Assembly (NCBI RefSeq): GCF_014930365.1
Contig: NZ_JABXWI010000020.1
Span: 1 to 64,000 of the forward strand
Source of the DNA: Streptomyces caniscabiei
Lineage (GTDB): Bacteria > Actinomycetota > Actinomycetes > Streptomycetales > Streptomycetaceae
DNA: 64,000 nucleotides
Reading direction: 5' to 3'
The translations under genes were made by a program, and so were the position numbers. This document shows positions 51,169 through 59,547 of the stretch, piece after piece. Under the pieces are notes generated by a model, which saw only the letters and a program-made list of their open reading frames with translations, did not search any database and was not told the origin of the DNA. The stretch's first letter is position 1; each line of letters begins with the position of its first letter.

Positions 51169-52229
51169 GGTCGGTCCAGCGGGATGCGGGCGCGGACCCG
51201 GTAGCCACCGCCGAGGCGGCGCCGGGCGTCCAGGTCGCCGCCGTACACCGCGACACGCTCACGCAGGCCCAGCAGTCCGCGCCCGGTGCCGCGCGGGTGG
51301 CGCGGGGCGGGACGCGTGGGGGGCGACGGGGCGGGGGCGGCGCCGGTCAGCACGCTGGGGCCGGTGTTCAGCACCTCCACGCGCAGCGCGCGGTCGGCGT
51401 AGCGCACGGTGACCTCGGCCCTGCCGCCGTCACCGTGTCTGAGCGCGTTGGTCAGTGCCTCCTGGACGATCCGGTACGCGGTCACGTCGATGCCCTGCGG
51501 CAACGGACGGGGTTCGCCGGAGATCCGTACCTCGACGGGCAGGCCGGCGAACGAGACCCGGTCGACGAGCGGCCCCAGCCGGTCGAGCCCGGGCTGGGGC
51601 GTCAGCTCCGCCGACTCCGGCCACGCCCCTCGCTCCACGCACCCCGCTTCGTCCACAGCCCCGCCCTTCGCCCCACGGCCGGCCCCGACCCCACCCTCGG
51701 CCCGGGACCCGGCCCCCGCAACCGCCTCCGCACTCACAGGCGCACCCGCGTCCGCCGCGTCCGCACCCGCCATGTCCGCATCCCGGTCCGCACCCTCCTG
51801 CGCGCCCGACGTCTCCCGCGCGTCCGGGTCCTCCTCCGGTTCCTCCCCGTTCTGCGACGGCGCCAGCAGCCCCAGCAGATGCCGTAGGTCGGTCATCGCG
51901 CCGCGGCCCGCGTCCTCGACGGCCAGCAGGGCCGCCGCCGCCTCGTCCGGCATGGTGCCCAGCACCTCGCGCGCCGCCCCCGCCTGGACCACCATGAGAC
52001 TGACGTTGTGGCTGACGATGTCGTGCAACTCCCGGGCGATACGGTCGCGTTCGGCCGCGATCGCGGCCCGCGCGGCGCTCTCCCGCTCCCGTTCGAGCAA
52101 CCAGCCGCGCTCCCCCAGCGCCCTCCGCCACCGGCGCCGGGTGCGCACCAGGGCCACCGCGAGACCCCCCGCGACCGCCGTCACCACCCCCAGCGCCGCC
52201 ACCGGCCCGTTCATCCCCCACTCCCACAT
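51165..52229 (-). CDS. NarL-type sensor histidine kinase with low-complexity insert
   Basis: A 354-residue kinase. One N-terminal membrane helix (AALGVVTAVAGGLAVALV) is followed by a short coil, HisKA_3 with phospho-acceptor His in ARELHDIVSHN and a HATPase domain (TAYRIVQEALTNALRHG, GRGLLGLRERVAVYGG). An 80-residue stretch rich in Ala, Gly, Asp and Glu lies between the two catalytic parts, where relatives have a short linker. No extracytoplasmic sensor is visible, so it is an intramembrane-sensing type. ATG 52227-52229 has GAAGGTGA upstream. An upstream start would place an odd Cys/Gly tail before the membrane helix. Confidence 0.88.
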   Translation of the reverse strand: MWEWGMNGPVAALGVVTAVAGGLAVALVRTRRRWRRALGERGWLLERERESAARAAIAAERDRIARELHDIVSHNVSLMVVQAGAAREVLGTMPDEAAAALLAVEDAGRGAMTDLRHLLGLLAPSQNGEEPEEDPDARETSGAQEGADRDADMAGADAADAGAPVSAEAVAGAGSRAEGGVGAGRGAKGGAVDEAGCVERGAWPESAELTPQPGLDRLGPLVDRVSFAGLPVEVRISGEPRPLPQGIDVTAYRIVQEALTNALRHGDGGRAEVTVRYADRALRVEVLNTGPSVLTGAAPAPSPPTRPAPRHPRGTGRGLLGLRERVAVYGGDLDARRRLGGGYRVRARIPLDRP

Positions 52230-52261
52230 GGGGTTCACCTTCGCAGACCGGCCGGCCGCCG

Positions 52262-52281
52262 CGCATCCACCCCCGGATGCG
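52262..52281. promoter_or_regulatory. Inverted repeat between kinase and ABC exporter
   Basis: CGCATCC (52262-52268), six bases, GGATGCG (52275-52281), perfect. A weaker related dyad, CATC-N5-GATG, follows within 25 bases (GCATCTGCGGGATG). NarL-type regulators bind such spaced heptamers, so this is a candidate site for the adjacent response regulator. Confidence 0.5.
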
Positions 52282-52356
52282 GTCCCCTGCATCTGCGGGA
52301 TGAGACGCGGGCCACGGTGCCGTCCGGGGAGGGATGTCCCGGCGGCGCCACTCGCC

Positions 52357-52362
52357 TAGCGT
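52357..52362 (+). promoter_or_regulatory. Leaderless -10 box of ABC exporter operon
   Basis: TAGCGT seven bases before ATG 52370. It supports that ATG over an in-frame ATG at 52334, which would lie upstream of the transcription start. Confidence 0.55.
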
Positions 52363-52369
52363 CCGGTGC

Positions 52370-53086
52370 ATGGTCACCGAGGAGAACGAGAACAACAGCG
52401 CGGAGGCCGTCGTACGACTCGACGGTGTGCGCAAGGAGTACGGGGAGACGACGGCTCTGGACGGGGTGTCGCTGGAGATCCGGGCCGGTGAGGCGGTCGC
52501 GGTGATGGGTCCGTCGGGGTGCGGCAAGTCCACGCTGCTGAACATGATCGCCGGACTGGACCGTCCGTCGGACGGCACGGTGGTGGTGCACGGCGAGAAC
52601 GTGGGGGAACTGACCGAGAAGGGGCTCGCCCTGTACCGGCGGCGCCGCATCGGCATGATCTTCCAGTTCTTCAACCTCATCGACGACCTGTCGGCGCTCG
52701 ACAACGTGGCACTGGCGGCTCAGTTGACGGGCACTCCGGCCCGGCAGGCCCGCCGTCGTGCGCTGGAGCTGTTCGACGAGCTGGGCATCGCCGACCGGCG
52801 CCATGCCTATCCGGCGGTGCTCAGCGGCGGCGAACGTCAACGGGTCGCCGTGGCACGGGCGTTGATGAACCGTCCGGCGCTGCTGCTGGCGGACGAGCCG
52901 ACCGGGGCGCTGGACAGCCGCGCCGGGGAGCAGGTGATGGACCTGCTGCTCGACCTCAACCAGATCGGCCAGACGCTGATCATGGTGACGCACGACGAGC
53001 GTCTCGCCCGGCGCTGCGCCAGCCGGCTGGTCGAGTTCGCCGACGGCCGGGTGCGCGGCGAACACACCCTGGAGCCGTCCGTATGA
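52370..53086 (+). CDS. ABC transporter ATP-binding protein (MacB/LolD type)
   Basis: A 238-residue ATPase. Walker A GPSGCGKST, Q-loop FQFFNLIDDLSALDN (the FQ-x2-NL form of the MacB/LolD branch), signature LSGGERQRVAVARAL, Walker B LLLADEPTGALD and the H-loop in VTHDERLARR. It energises the FtsX-type permease encoded by the next gene, with which it overlaps (ATGA). It diverges from a two-component system. The pair probably exports a peptide or antibiotic or works in envelope stress relief. Confidence 0.94.
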   Translation: MVTEENENNSAEAVVRLDGVRKEYGETTALDGVSLEIRAGEAVAVMGPSGCGKSTLLNMIAGLDRPSDGTVVVHGENVGELTEKGLALYRRRRIGMIFQFFNLIDDLSALDNVALAAQLTGTPARQARRRALELFDELGIADRRHAYPAVLSGGERQRVAVARALMNRPALLLADEPTGALDSRAGEQVMDLLLDLNQIGQTLIMVTHDERLARRCASRLVEFADGRVRGEHTLEPSV

Positions 53087-55395
53087 GGGCCGTGTGGCGG
53101 ACGGCGCGTGCGGCGGTACGACGGCGCAGGCTCCAGACGCTGGTGATCGCGCTGGTCACACTGACCTCGACGACGGCGATCGTGGTGGCGCTCGGTCTGG
53201 TCGACGCGGCCTCGTCGCCGTTCGACAAGGCCTTCGCGCGGCAGCGCGGGCCGCATGTGGTCGCCGCCTTCGACCGCGCGAAGGTCGCGGACGGTGAACT
53301 GGAGCGGGCGGCCCGGCAGTCCGGGGTCGCGGCGACCGCGGGTCCCTTCCCCCAGGCCACCGTCGAGCTGCCGAGAGCGGTCATGGACTACGGCCTCGGC
53401 AGTGAACTCACCGTCGTGGGCCGGCCCGGCCCCGGGGGGCCGGTGGGCCGGTTGGACCTGTGGGCGGGCCGCTGGGCCACCGGGCCCGGTGAGGTCGTCC
53501 TCAACCGGCAGTCCGACTGGACGGCGGACGACCTGGGCAAGAAGCTGCGGCTGCCCTCCGGGCCCGTACTCACCGTCGTCGGCTTCGCCTTCGATCTGAG
53601 CCGCACCGCCGACGCCTGGGTCGCCCCCGGGCACATCGAGGCCCTGCACCCCAAGGCCACGCAGGTGCTGTTCCGCTTCACGGACGCCTCGTCGGACCGT
53701 GTGCTGCGCTCCCGACTCGCCGCGGTGACGCGGGAGTTGCCGTCGGGCGCGCTCGCCGGCTCGCGGTCGTACCTCACCCTCAAGGAGCAGATAGGCAGTG
53801 CGGCGCGGGCGTACGCGCCCTATCTGCTCGCCTTCGGGATCCTCGGCGTCCTCGTGTCCGTGCTCATCGTCGCCAATGTGGTCAGCGGCGCGGTGATCTC
53901 CGGCTTCCGGCACATCGGCATCCTCAAGGCGCTGGGGTTCACGCCGGGGCAGGTGGTGGCCGTGTACCTCGTGATGATCTCCGTCCCGGCCGTGCTGGGC
54001 TGTGTCCTCGGGACGGTGGCCGGCAATCTCGCGGCACGGCCCCTGCTGCGGTTCGCGTTCACGGGGCCGGACGCGGGAGTGTTCCACGACACCGTCTCGC
54101 TCGCACCCTGGGTCAACGTCCTCGCTCTGGCCGGGATGCCGGCCGTGTGCCTCCTCGCCGCGCTCGCGCCCTCGGTGCGCGCCCACCGGCTGTCCGCCGC
54201 GCGGGCGATCAGCGCGGGCAGCGCACCGCGCGCCGGCCGGGCGCTCGGCGTCCAGCGCCGGCTGGCGGGCAGCCGGCTGCCGCGCTCGGTGAGCCTCGGG
54301 CTGGGCCTGCCGTTCGCCCGGCCGGGGCGCAGCGCCCTCACGCTCGCGGCCGTGGTCCTCGGTGTGACCACCGTGACGTTCGCGACGGGCCTGGCCACGA
54401 CGATGGACCGGGTGGGCAACGCGGGTCGCGACGCCTACCAGGTCACGGTCTACGTGGGGAAGTACCGCGACGGCAAGGAGATCAAGCCCGTCCACGACGA
54501 CCTGGCCCTGCACGCCCTGCTGCGCTCGCTGCCGGACGCCCGCGAGGTCACCGCCAGGGCGGACACCGAGGTCCGGCTCGCGGGGTCCACGGAGAAGCTG
54601 TGGCTGGAAGCGCGGCGCGGCGACCGCCCTGTGATGGGCAGTGTGCTCACCGAGGGCAGGTGGCTGCGGGGCACCGGTGAGGTGGTGGCGGGATCGGCCT
54701 TCCTGCGCGGCCACGGCCTGGACGTCGGCGACCGCGTCCGGATCGAGAAGGGGGATCGCGGCGCGGACGTGGTCGTCGTCGGGGAGTACATGGAGACGAA
54801 CGCCCGTGCCGTCGTCACGGACTGGGCGACCATGCGGGCAGTGGCACCGGAGGAGAAACCCATCGCCTACCACGTCAAGCTCCGCGACGGGGCCGACGCG
54901 GGAGCCTACGCCCGCGCCACCGAAGCCGCGGATCCGGGGCTGAGCCCGTCCGCGACCGGCGCCAATACCGTCACCCGGACCATCGTCGGCTCCGCCACCG
55001 CGCTCACTCTCCTGCTCGCCGTCGTCGCATCGCTCGGCGTCTTCAACACCGTCGTCCTGAACACCCGTGACCGTCGCCGCGACCTCGGCATGCTCAAGTC
55101 CATCGGCATGACACCACGCCAGGTCACGGCGATGACGGTGGCCTCGATGGCGCTGCTCGGCGCCCTCGGCTCGCTCCTGGGCATCCCGCTCGGCATGGCG
55201 GGCCACCAGCTGGTCGTCCCGCGTATGGCGGACGCGGTGGACATGACCCTGCCGTCGTACATGACGGACGTCTGGAGCGCCCCGGCCCTGGCCGGGCCGG
55301 CTCTCGCGGGCGTGCTGATCGCCGTCCTGGGCGCGTACGTACCGGCCCGGCGCGCGGCCGGGCTGACGATCGCGCAGGTGCTGCACAACGAATGA
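53083..55395 (+). CDS. FtsX-type ABC transporter permease
   Basis: A 770-residue permease with two FtsX/MacB core domains. A first membrane helix (TLVIALVTLTSTTAIVVALG) and periplasmic domain lead to helices from about 245-400. After a linker, a second module starts (SALTLAAVVLGVTTVTFATG), with an extracellular domain and four final helices (for example LTLLLAVVASLGVFNTVVLN). The cytoplasmic EXXGILKALGFTPGQ- and GMLKSIGMTPRQ-type coupling motifs (KALGFTPGQ, KSIGMTPRQ) occur twice. It forms an exporter with the upstream ATPase. It is not a drug pump of the RND type, but an ABC of the MacB/BceB class. Confidence 0.92.
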   Translation: MRAVWRTARAAVRRRRLQTLVIALVTLTSTTAIVVALGLVDAASSPFDKAFARQRGPHVVAAFDRAKVADGELERAARQSGVAATAGPFPQATVELPRAVMDYGLGSELTVVGRPGPGGPVGRLDLWAGRWATGPGEVVLNRQSDWTADDLGKKLRLPSGPVLTVVGFAFDLSRTADAWVAPGHIEALHPKATQVLFRFTDASSDRVLRSRLAAVTRELPSGALAGSRSYLTLKEQIGSAARAYAPYLLAFGILGVLVSVLIVANVVSGAVISGFRHIGILKALGFTPGQVVAVYLVMISVPAVLGCVLGTVAGNLAARPLLRFAFTGPDAGVFHDTVSLAPWVNVLALAGMPAVCLLAALAPSVRAHRLSAARAISAGSAPRAGRALGVQRRLAGSRLPRSVSLGLGLPFARPGRSALTLAAVVLGVTTVTFATGLATTMDRVGNAGRDAYQVTVYVGKYRDGKEIKPVHDDLALHALLRSLPDAREVTARADTEVRLAGSTEKLWLEARRGDRPVMGSVLTEGRWLRGTGEVVAGSAFLRGHGLDVGDRVRIEKGDRGADVVVVGEYMETNARAVVTDWATMRAVAPEEKPIAYHVKLRDGADAGAYARATEAADPGLSPSATGANTVTRTIVGSATALTLLLAVVASLGVFNTVVLNTRDRRRDLGMLKSIGMTPRQVTAMTVASMALLGALGSLLGIPLGMAGHQLVVPRMADAVDMTLPSYMTDVWSAPALAGPALAGVLIAVLGAYVPARRAAGLTIAQVLHNE

Positions 55396-55522
55396 CGGGG
55401 CCCGAGGGGGGGCCGCCGGGGCGGCGTCTGTCGGATTCGGACCATCAGCGGTCCCGATCCGACCCTGGCCCCGTCGGGTCCCCGCCCTACGGTGGGCGGG
55501 ACGCTCGAAAGGACCCCTGGAG

Positions 55523-56410
55523 ATGACCGTCCATAACGGCGCCACGGACGACGTGACGTCACCCGCCTCCCTCACGGCCGCCGCCCAGGCCCTGCGCACC
55601 TGGCTCGACGAGGCGGACCGTGTGCTGGTCGCCGCCGGCGCGGGGCTGAGCGCGGCCGCCGGGTACGACTACGGCGACACCGCACGCCTCAAGGAGCTGC
55701 TCCCGGCGCTGTACGGGCTGGGCCTGCGTTCCCGGTATCTACTGGGCGTGCCGCTGCCGGCGGACATGATGTGGGGCTACTGGGCCGTGCACATCGACGA
55801 CATCCGCTTCGGTTCCGAGCCCAACCCGCTGTACCGGCGGCTGCGTTCCCTGATCGGGGACCGCGACCACTGGGTGATGACGTCGAACGTGGACGCGCTG
55901 TTCGCCCGCAACGGCTTCGCCCCGGACCGGGTCTTCGCGCCCCAGGGCGACTACGGCCGTCTGCAGTGCACCGTGCCGTGCGTCCAGGAGACCTGGGCGG
56001 CGCGCCCGTTCCTCGATCGCGTCCTCGCCGCCTACGACCGGGAGACGGGGCGGGTGACCGATGCGGCCGCCCTGCCCGTCTGCCCGAACTGCGGGGCGGA
56101 CGTGTTCCCGAACGTGCGGGTGGGTCCTGAGTTCGTCGACGCCGCCCACATGCCCGCGGGGGACCGGCTGAACCGCTGGCTGGGCGAGGCGCCCGGCACC
56201 GCCCGCCTGCTCGTGCTGGAGATCGGGGCCGGCTTCAACACACCCGGCGTGATCCGGTGGCCCGTGGAGAACCTCGTCCGGCACACCCCCGGGGCCCGCC
56301 TGGTGCGGGTGAACCCCGCCCGTCCGGAAGTTCCGGCCGACCTGGGGGACCGGGCCCTGGCCGTGCCGTTCGGGGCGGACGTACTGCTGGACGCGCTCGC
56401 CGTCGATTAG
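55523..56410 (+). CDS. Atypical Sir2-family protein (SirTM-like)
   Basis: A 295-residue sirtuin-like protein. NAD site VAAGAGLSAAAGYDYGD replaces the usual GAGxS-x2-SGIPDF. TSNVDALFARNG (Asn122, Asp124) is the classic QN-x-D element. The position of the catalytic His carries Gln141 in APQGDYGRLQC. Zinc Cys are present (LQCTVPC, then CPNCG). A Gln in place of His is a feature of class M sirtuins that transfer ADP-ribose rather than deacetylate, so ADP-ribosylation is a reasonable inference. No macrodomain or lipoylation partner lies nearby. Its stop overlaps a TetR-type operator of the next gene. Confidence 0.78.
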   Translation: MTVHNGATDDVTSPASLTAAAQALRTWLDEADRVLVAAGAGLSAAAGYDYGDTARLKELLPALYGLGLRSRYLLGVPLPADMMWGYWAVHIDDIRFGSEPNPLYRRLRSLIGDRDHWVMTSNVDALFARNGFAPDRVFAPQGDYGRLQCTVPCVQETWAARPFLDRVLAAYDRETGRVTDAAALPVCPNCGADVFPNVRVGPEFVDAAHMPAGDRLNRWLGEAPGTARLLVLEIGAGFNTPGVIRWPVENLVRHTPGARLVRVNPARPEVPADLGDRALAVPFGADVLLDALAVD

Positions 56411-56459
56411 AACAGTCGTCATAGCCCCGTGTACCGTCCTTCTATAACGATCGCCATAG
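56407..56459. promoter_or_regulatory. Paired TetR operators before tautomerase 1
   Basis: Degenerate site TTAGAACAGTCGTCATAG (56407-56424) and good site CTATAACGATCGCCATAG (56442-56459), starts 35 bp apart. The consensus CTATAACGATCGTCATAG is a near palindrome. The same pair with the same 35-bp offset occurs at 60157-60209 beside a TetR gene. The right site ends ten bases before ATG 56469 and overlaps its ribosome site. Confidence 0.75.
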
Positions 56460-56468
56460 GAGGCCGTC

Positions 56469-56945
56469 ATGACCGTCATCACCGTGAACACCCCGCAGGG
56501 CCGTCTGAGCCTCGAACAGCGTCGGACGCTGGCCGAGACCCTGACGGACGCGGTCCTCGTGCCCGAGGTCGGACAGTTCGCCCCGGCCGCGCGGGCCGGC
56601 TTCCAGGTCCACTTCACGGAGCGGGCCGCCGACATGATGGCGATCGGCGGGCGGCTGCTGGTGGACGCCGAGCAGGCGGCCGACGTCATGGTGGTCGATG
56701 TGACCGTGATGGACGGCGACTGGCGTCGAGAGGTCCGGGCCGAGGTCGTCGAACGGATCCTGGCCGCGCTGGCCGAGGCGTGCGGTGTCGCGCGGCCCTC
56801 GCCGTCGTGGTGGGTCACCTTCCGGGTCGTCGACGAGGGCAGCTGGGGCTCCGGCGGCGGGGTGCTGTCGGTCCTCTCCCTGCTCGACAGCGGAGTGTTC
56901 ACACGGGAGAAGGCCGAGGCGATCCGCACGGCCCTCGGCGCCTGA
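56469..56945 (+). CDS. Tautomerase-superfamily protein
   Basis: A 158-residue protein I assign to the 4-oxalocrotonate-tautomerase/MIF superfamily. It opens with a beta strand (TVITVNTPQGRLSL), then the helix QRRTLAETLTDAVLVPEVG and a second strand RAGFQVHFTE, repeated later with VMVVDVTVMDG and WWVTFRVVDEGSWGSGG. The usual N-terminal catalytic Pro1 is absent here (MTV start), so it may be a non-catalytic or divergent member. It is related in layout to the 60289 gene and shares its TetR operators, which points to a common response. Confidence 0.72.
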   Translation: MTVITVNTPQGRLSLEQRRTLAETLTDAVLVPEVGQFAPAARAGFQVHFTERAADMMAIGGRLLVDAEQAADVMVVDVTVMDGDWRREVRAEVVERILAALAEACGVARPSPSWWVTFRVVDEGSWGSGGGVLSVLSLLDSGVFTREKAEAIRTALGA

Positions 56946-57042
56946 GAAACCCGAGGACCCCGCCTCCGCCACCACGCCCGAGCTCCGCGCCTCGGTCCGC
57001 GCCCGCGCCTCGACACACGCCCCCGCCTCGACCCGCACCTGT

Positions 57043-58707
57043 TCAGCCGGCCGGCAGGGACCGGTTCAGGATGGCGTCGAGGTCGGCGGAGTTCGGGAGC
57101 GTGCCGTAGGCATGCCCCCAGTCCCCGGCGAGCCGGGTCGCGCAGAAGGCGTCCGCGATCGCGCCCGGCGCGTGCCGGACCAGCAGGGACGCCTGGAGGG
57201 TGAGGGCCATGCGCTCCACCAGCCGCCGGGCACCCGCCTGGCCGGCCACGCGCACCGCGTCCTTCAGCCCGGCGGCGGCCGTATCGAGCCGGGCGTCCGC
57301 GCCCCGGGCCAGGGCGAGTTCGGCGAACAGGGCCTCCGCGGTGTCGGGGTCGCGGGTCAACGCCCGCAGCACGTCGAGGGCGTTGACATTGCCCGAGCCC
57401 TCCCAGATGGACAGCAGCGGCGCCTCACGGTAGTGCCGGGGCATGCCCGAGTCCTCCACGTAGCCGTTGCCGCCCAGGCACTCCAGCGCCTCGGCCGCGA
57501 AGGCCGGGCCGCGCTTGGTCACCCAGTACTTGCCGACGGCGGTGGCGATCCGGCGCAGCCTCCGCTCGCCCTCGTCCCCGCGCATCGCGCGGTCGGCGGC
57601 GCCGGCCAGCCGCAGGGTGAGTGCCGTGGCCGCCTCGGACTCCAGCGCGAGGTCGGCCAGGACGTTGCGCATCAGCGGCTGGTCGAGCAGCCGCGCCCCG
57701 AAGGCGCTGCGGTGCCGCGCGTGGTGGCCCGCCTCGACGAGTGTCCTGCGCATCAGGGCCGCGGAGCCCATCACACAGTCCAGGCGGGTGCAGTTGACCA
57801 TCTCGATGATGGTCTTCACGCCCTGCCCCTCGGGCCCGACCCGCCAGGCGACGGTGCCGTCGAACTCGGGCTCCGAGGAGGCGTTGGAACGGTTGCCGAG
57901 CTTGTCCTTGAGCCGCTGGATCCGGAAGGGGTTGCGGCTGCCGTCGGGCAGGACACGCGGCACCAGGAAACAGCTCAGCCCGCCGGGCGCCTGGGCCAGC
58001 ACCAGGAACAGATCGCACATGGGCGCCGACGTGAACCACTTGTGCCCCCGCAGGGTGTACACACCGGGCTCGGAACTCGGCGTGGCCGTCGTGGTGTTGG
58101 CCCGTACGTCGCTGCCGCCCTGCTTCTCGGTCATGCCCATCCCGGCGAGCAGCCCGGGCTTCTCGGTGGGCACCCGCAGGACCGGGTCGTACTCCCGTCC
58201 GGTCAGCAGGGGTTCGTACACGGCGGCCAGCTCCGGCTGCCGGCGCAGCGCGGGCACGACGGCGTACGTCATCGAGGTCGGGCAGGTGTGTCCGGCCTCC
58301 GTGTGCCCCCACACGAGGGCTCCGGCGATGCGCGCGACATGGGCGCCGGGCCGGTCGTCCGCCCAGGCCGCGCCCGCCAGACCCGCACGCACGGCGGTCC
58401 GCATCAGCTGATGCCAGCCGGGGTGGAAGTCGACCTCGTCGATCCGGTTGCCGTAGCGGTCGTGGGTGCGCAGTTCCGGCTCGTACCGGTTGGCCTGTTC
58501 GGCCCATTCCTGCACCTCGGCACCACCGGCGACCGTCCCGAGCCGCCGGACGTCCTTCTCGGCCCACTCCGCGCCCTCCCTGCGCAGCCCCTCCAGCAGG
58601 GCCGCGTCCTCGGAGGCGTCGTAGGGGACGAGCGGCGGAGGCTGGTTGGTGACGTCGTGGGTGGCGCCGGCGGAGCGCGGCCGCGTGTGCGCGAGTATCG
58701 AGACCAT
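57043..58707 (-). CDS. AidB-like acyl-CoA dehydrogenase family protein
   Basis: A flavoprotein of 554 residues of the AidB branch of acyl-CoA dehydrogenases: GHTEAGHTCPTSMTY, MGMTEKQGGSDVRANTT (FAD/acyl site), YTLRGHKWFTSAPM, IQRLKDKLGNRSNASSE, LECLGGNGYVEDSGM and the diagnostic LLSIWEGSGNVNALDVLR. E. coli AidB is part of the adaptive response to DNA alkylation and binds DNA. Whether this member does so or oxidises an acyl-CoA is unknown. ATG 58705-58707 is seven bases from minus-strand TAATAC, so probably leaderless. It diverges from a PaaX-type regulator. Confidence 0.88.
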   Translation of the reverse strand: MVSILAHTRPRSAGATHDVTNQPPPLVPYDASEDAALLEGLRREGAEWAEKDVRRLGTVAGGAEVQEWAEQANRYEPELRTHDRYGNRIDEVDFHPGWHQLMRTAVRAGLAGAAWADDRPGAHVARIAGALVWGHTEAGHTCPTSMTYAVVPALRRQPELAAVYEPLLTGREYDPVLRVPTEKPGLLAGMGMTEKQGGSDVRANTTTATPSSEPGVYTLRGHKWFTSAPMCDLFLVLAQAPGGLSCFLVPRVLPDGSRNPFRIQRLKDKLGNRSNASSEPEFDGTVAWRVGPEGQGVKTIIEMVNCTRLDCVMGSAALMRRTLVEAGHHARHRSAFGARLLDQPLMRNVLADLALESEAATALTLRLAGAADRAMRGDEGERRLRRIATAVGKYWVTKRGPAFAAEALECLGGNGYVEDSGMPRHYREAPLLSIWEGSGNVNALDVLRALTRDPDTAEALFAELALARGADARLDTAAAGLKDAVRVAGQAGARRLVERMALTLQASLLVRHAPGAIADAFCATRLAGDWGHAYGTLPNSADLDAILNRSLPAG

Positions 58708-58714
58708 GCCGCGA

Positions 58715-58780
58715 GTATTACACTATTTCTACGGTCGCAGCTATGACGTAACAATGATCGAACGCCCCGTACAGTACGGG
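58715..58780. promoter_or_regulatory. Divergent aidB-like/paaX control region with palindrome
   Basis: Minus-strand -10 TAATAC (58715-58720) serves the AidB-like gene. Plus-strand -10 TACAGT (58770-58775) lies seven bases before ATG 58783. A perfect palindrome CCCGTAC-A-GTACGGG (58766-58780) covers the plus -10, so protein bound there would block the regulator's own promoter. Confidence 0.6.
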
Positions 58781-58782
58781 TC

Positions 58783-59535
58783 ATGCAGACGAACGCGCCG
58801 GGGCGGCCCGCCGAGCTGGAACTGCGGCCGCTCTCCGCGCGGTCGGTGGTCCTGAGCCTGCTGCTGGGCATGCATCCACCCGAGCTGCCGGTGCGCGAAC
58901 TGGTGCGCCACGTGGAGGCGTTCGGGGTCGCCGGGTCCACGCTGCGGGCCGCGCTCAGCCGGATGGTGGCGGCCGGGGACCTGCGGCGCTCGGACGCCGT
59001 GTACCGGCTCAGCGACCGACTCCTGGACCGTCAGCGACGCCAGGACGAGTCGGTGCACCCCGAGACCCGGCCATGGCGGGGCGACTGGGAGATGGTCGTG
59101 GTCACCGCGACGGGCCGCAGCCCCGCCGAGCGCGCCGATCTGCGCGCGCGGCTGACGGCGCTGCGGCTCGCCGAGCTCCGGGAGGGCGTCTGGCTCCGCC
59201 CGGCCAATCTGCGGCACACCCGGCCGCCGGGCCTCGGCCCCACGGTCCAGCACTTCGACAGCCGCCCCGAGCAGCCCGCGGCAGACCTGGCGGCGAGCCT
59301 GTGGCCGCTGGACGACTGGGCGGGCACCGCCGAGGCGCTGCTCGGCCACATCGAGCGGACCCGCGAGCCCGCGGACCGTTTCACCGCGCTCGCGGCGGCC
59401 GTACGCCATCTGCTCGCCGACCCCGTCCTGCCGGCCGACCTGCTTCCGGCGAACTGGCCGGGACCCGCGTTGCGGACCGCGTACACGGCCTACCGGCGGG
59501 AGCTTGTCGAGACGGTGCTCGGGCGGACGGACTGA
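58783..59535 (+). CDS. PaaX-family transcriptional regulator
   Basis: A 250-residue regulator. A winged-helix domain at the N-terminus (ARSVVLSLLLGMHPPELPVR, GVAGSTLRAALSRMVAAGDL) precedes the PaaX-like central and C-terminal domains (WRGDWEMVVVTATGRSPAER, LREGVWLRPANL). PaaX proteins repress phenylacetyl-CoA catabolism genes in response to acyl-CoAs. No paa genes are visible here, so the nearest candidate target is the divergent AidB-like acyl-CoA dehydrogenase. Leaderless ATG 58783, with the palindrome in its promoter, suggests autoregulation. Confidence 0.87.
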   Translation: MQTNAPGRPAELELRPLSARSVVLSLLLGMHPPELPVRELVRHVEAFGVAGSTLRAALSRMVAAGDLRRSDAVYRLSDRLLDRQRRQDESVHPETRPWRGDWEMVVVTATGRSPAERADLRARLTALRLAELREGVWLRPANLRHTRPPGLGPTVQHFDSRPEQPAADLAASLWPLDDWAGTAEALLGHIERTREPADRFTALAAAVRHLLADPVLPADLLPANWPGPALRTAYTAYRRELVETVLGRTD

Positions 59536-59547
59536 GCCCGGTCTCCC

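Noticed and set aside
58741..58760. CTATGACG resembling a TetR half-operator in the aidB/paaX region
   Set aside because: Only the first eight bases fit the consensus, and the other half is absent; probably chance.
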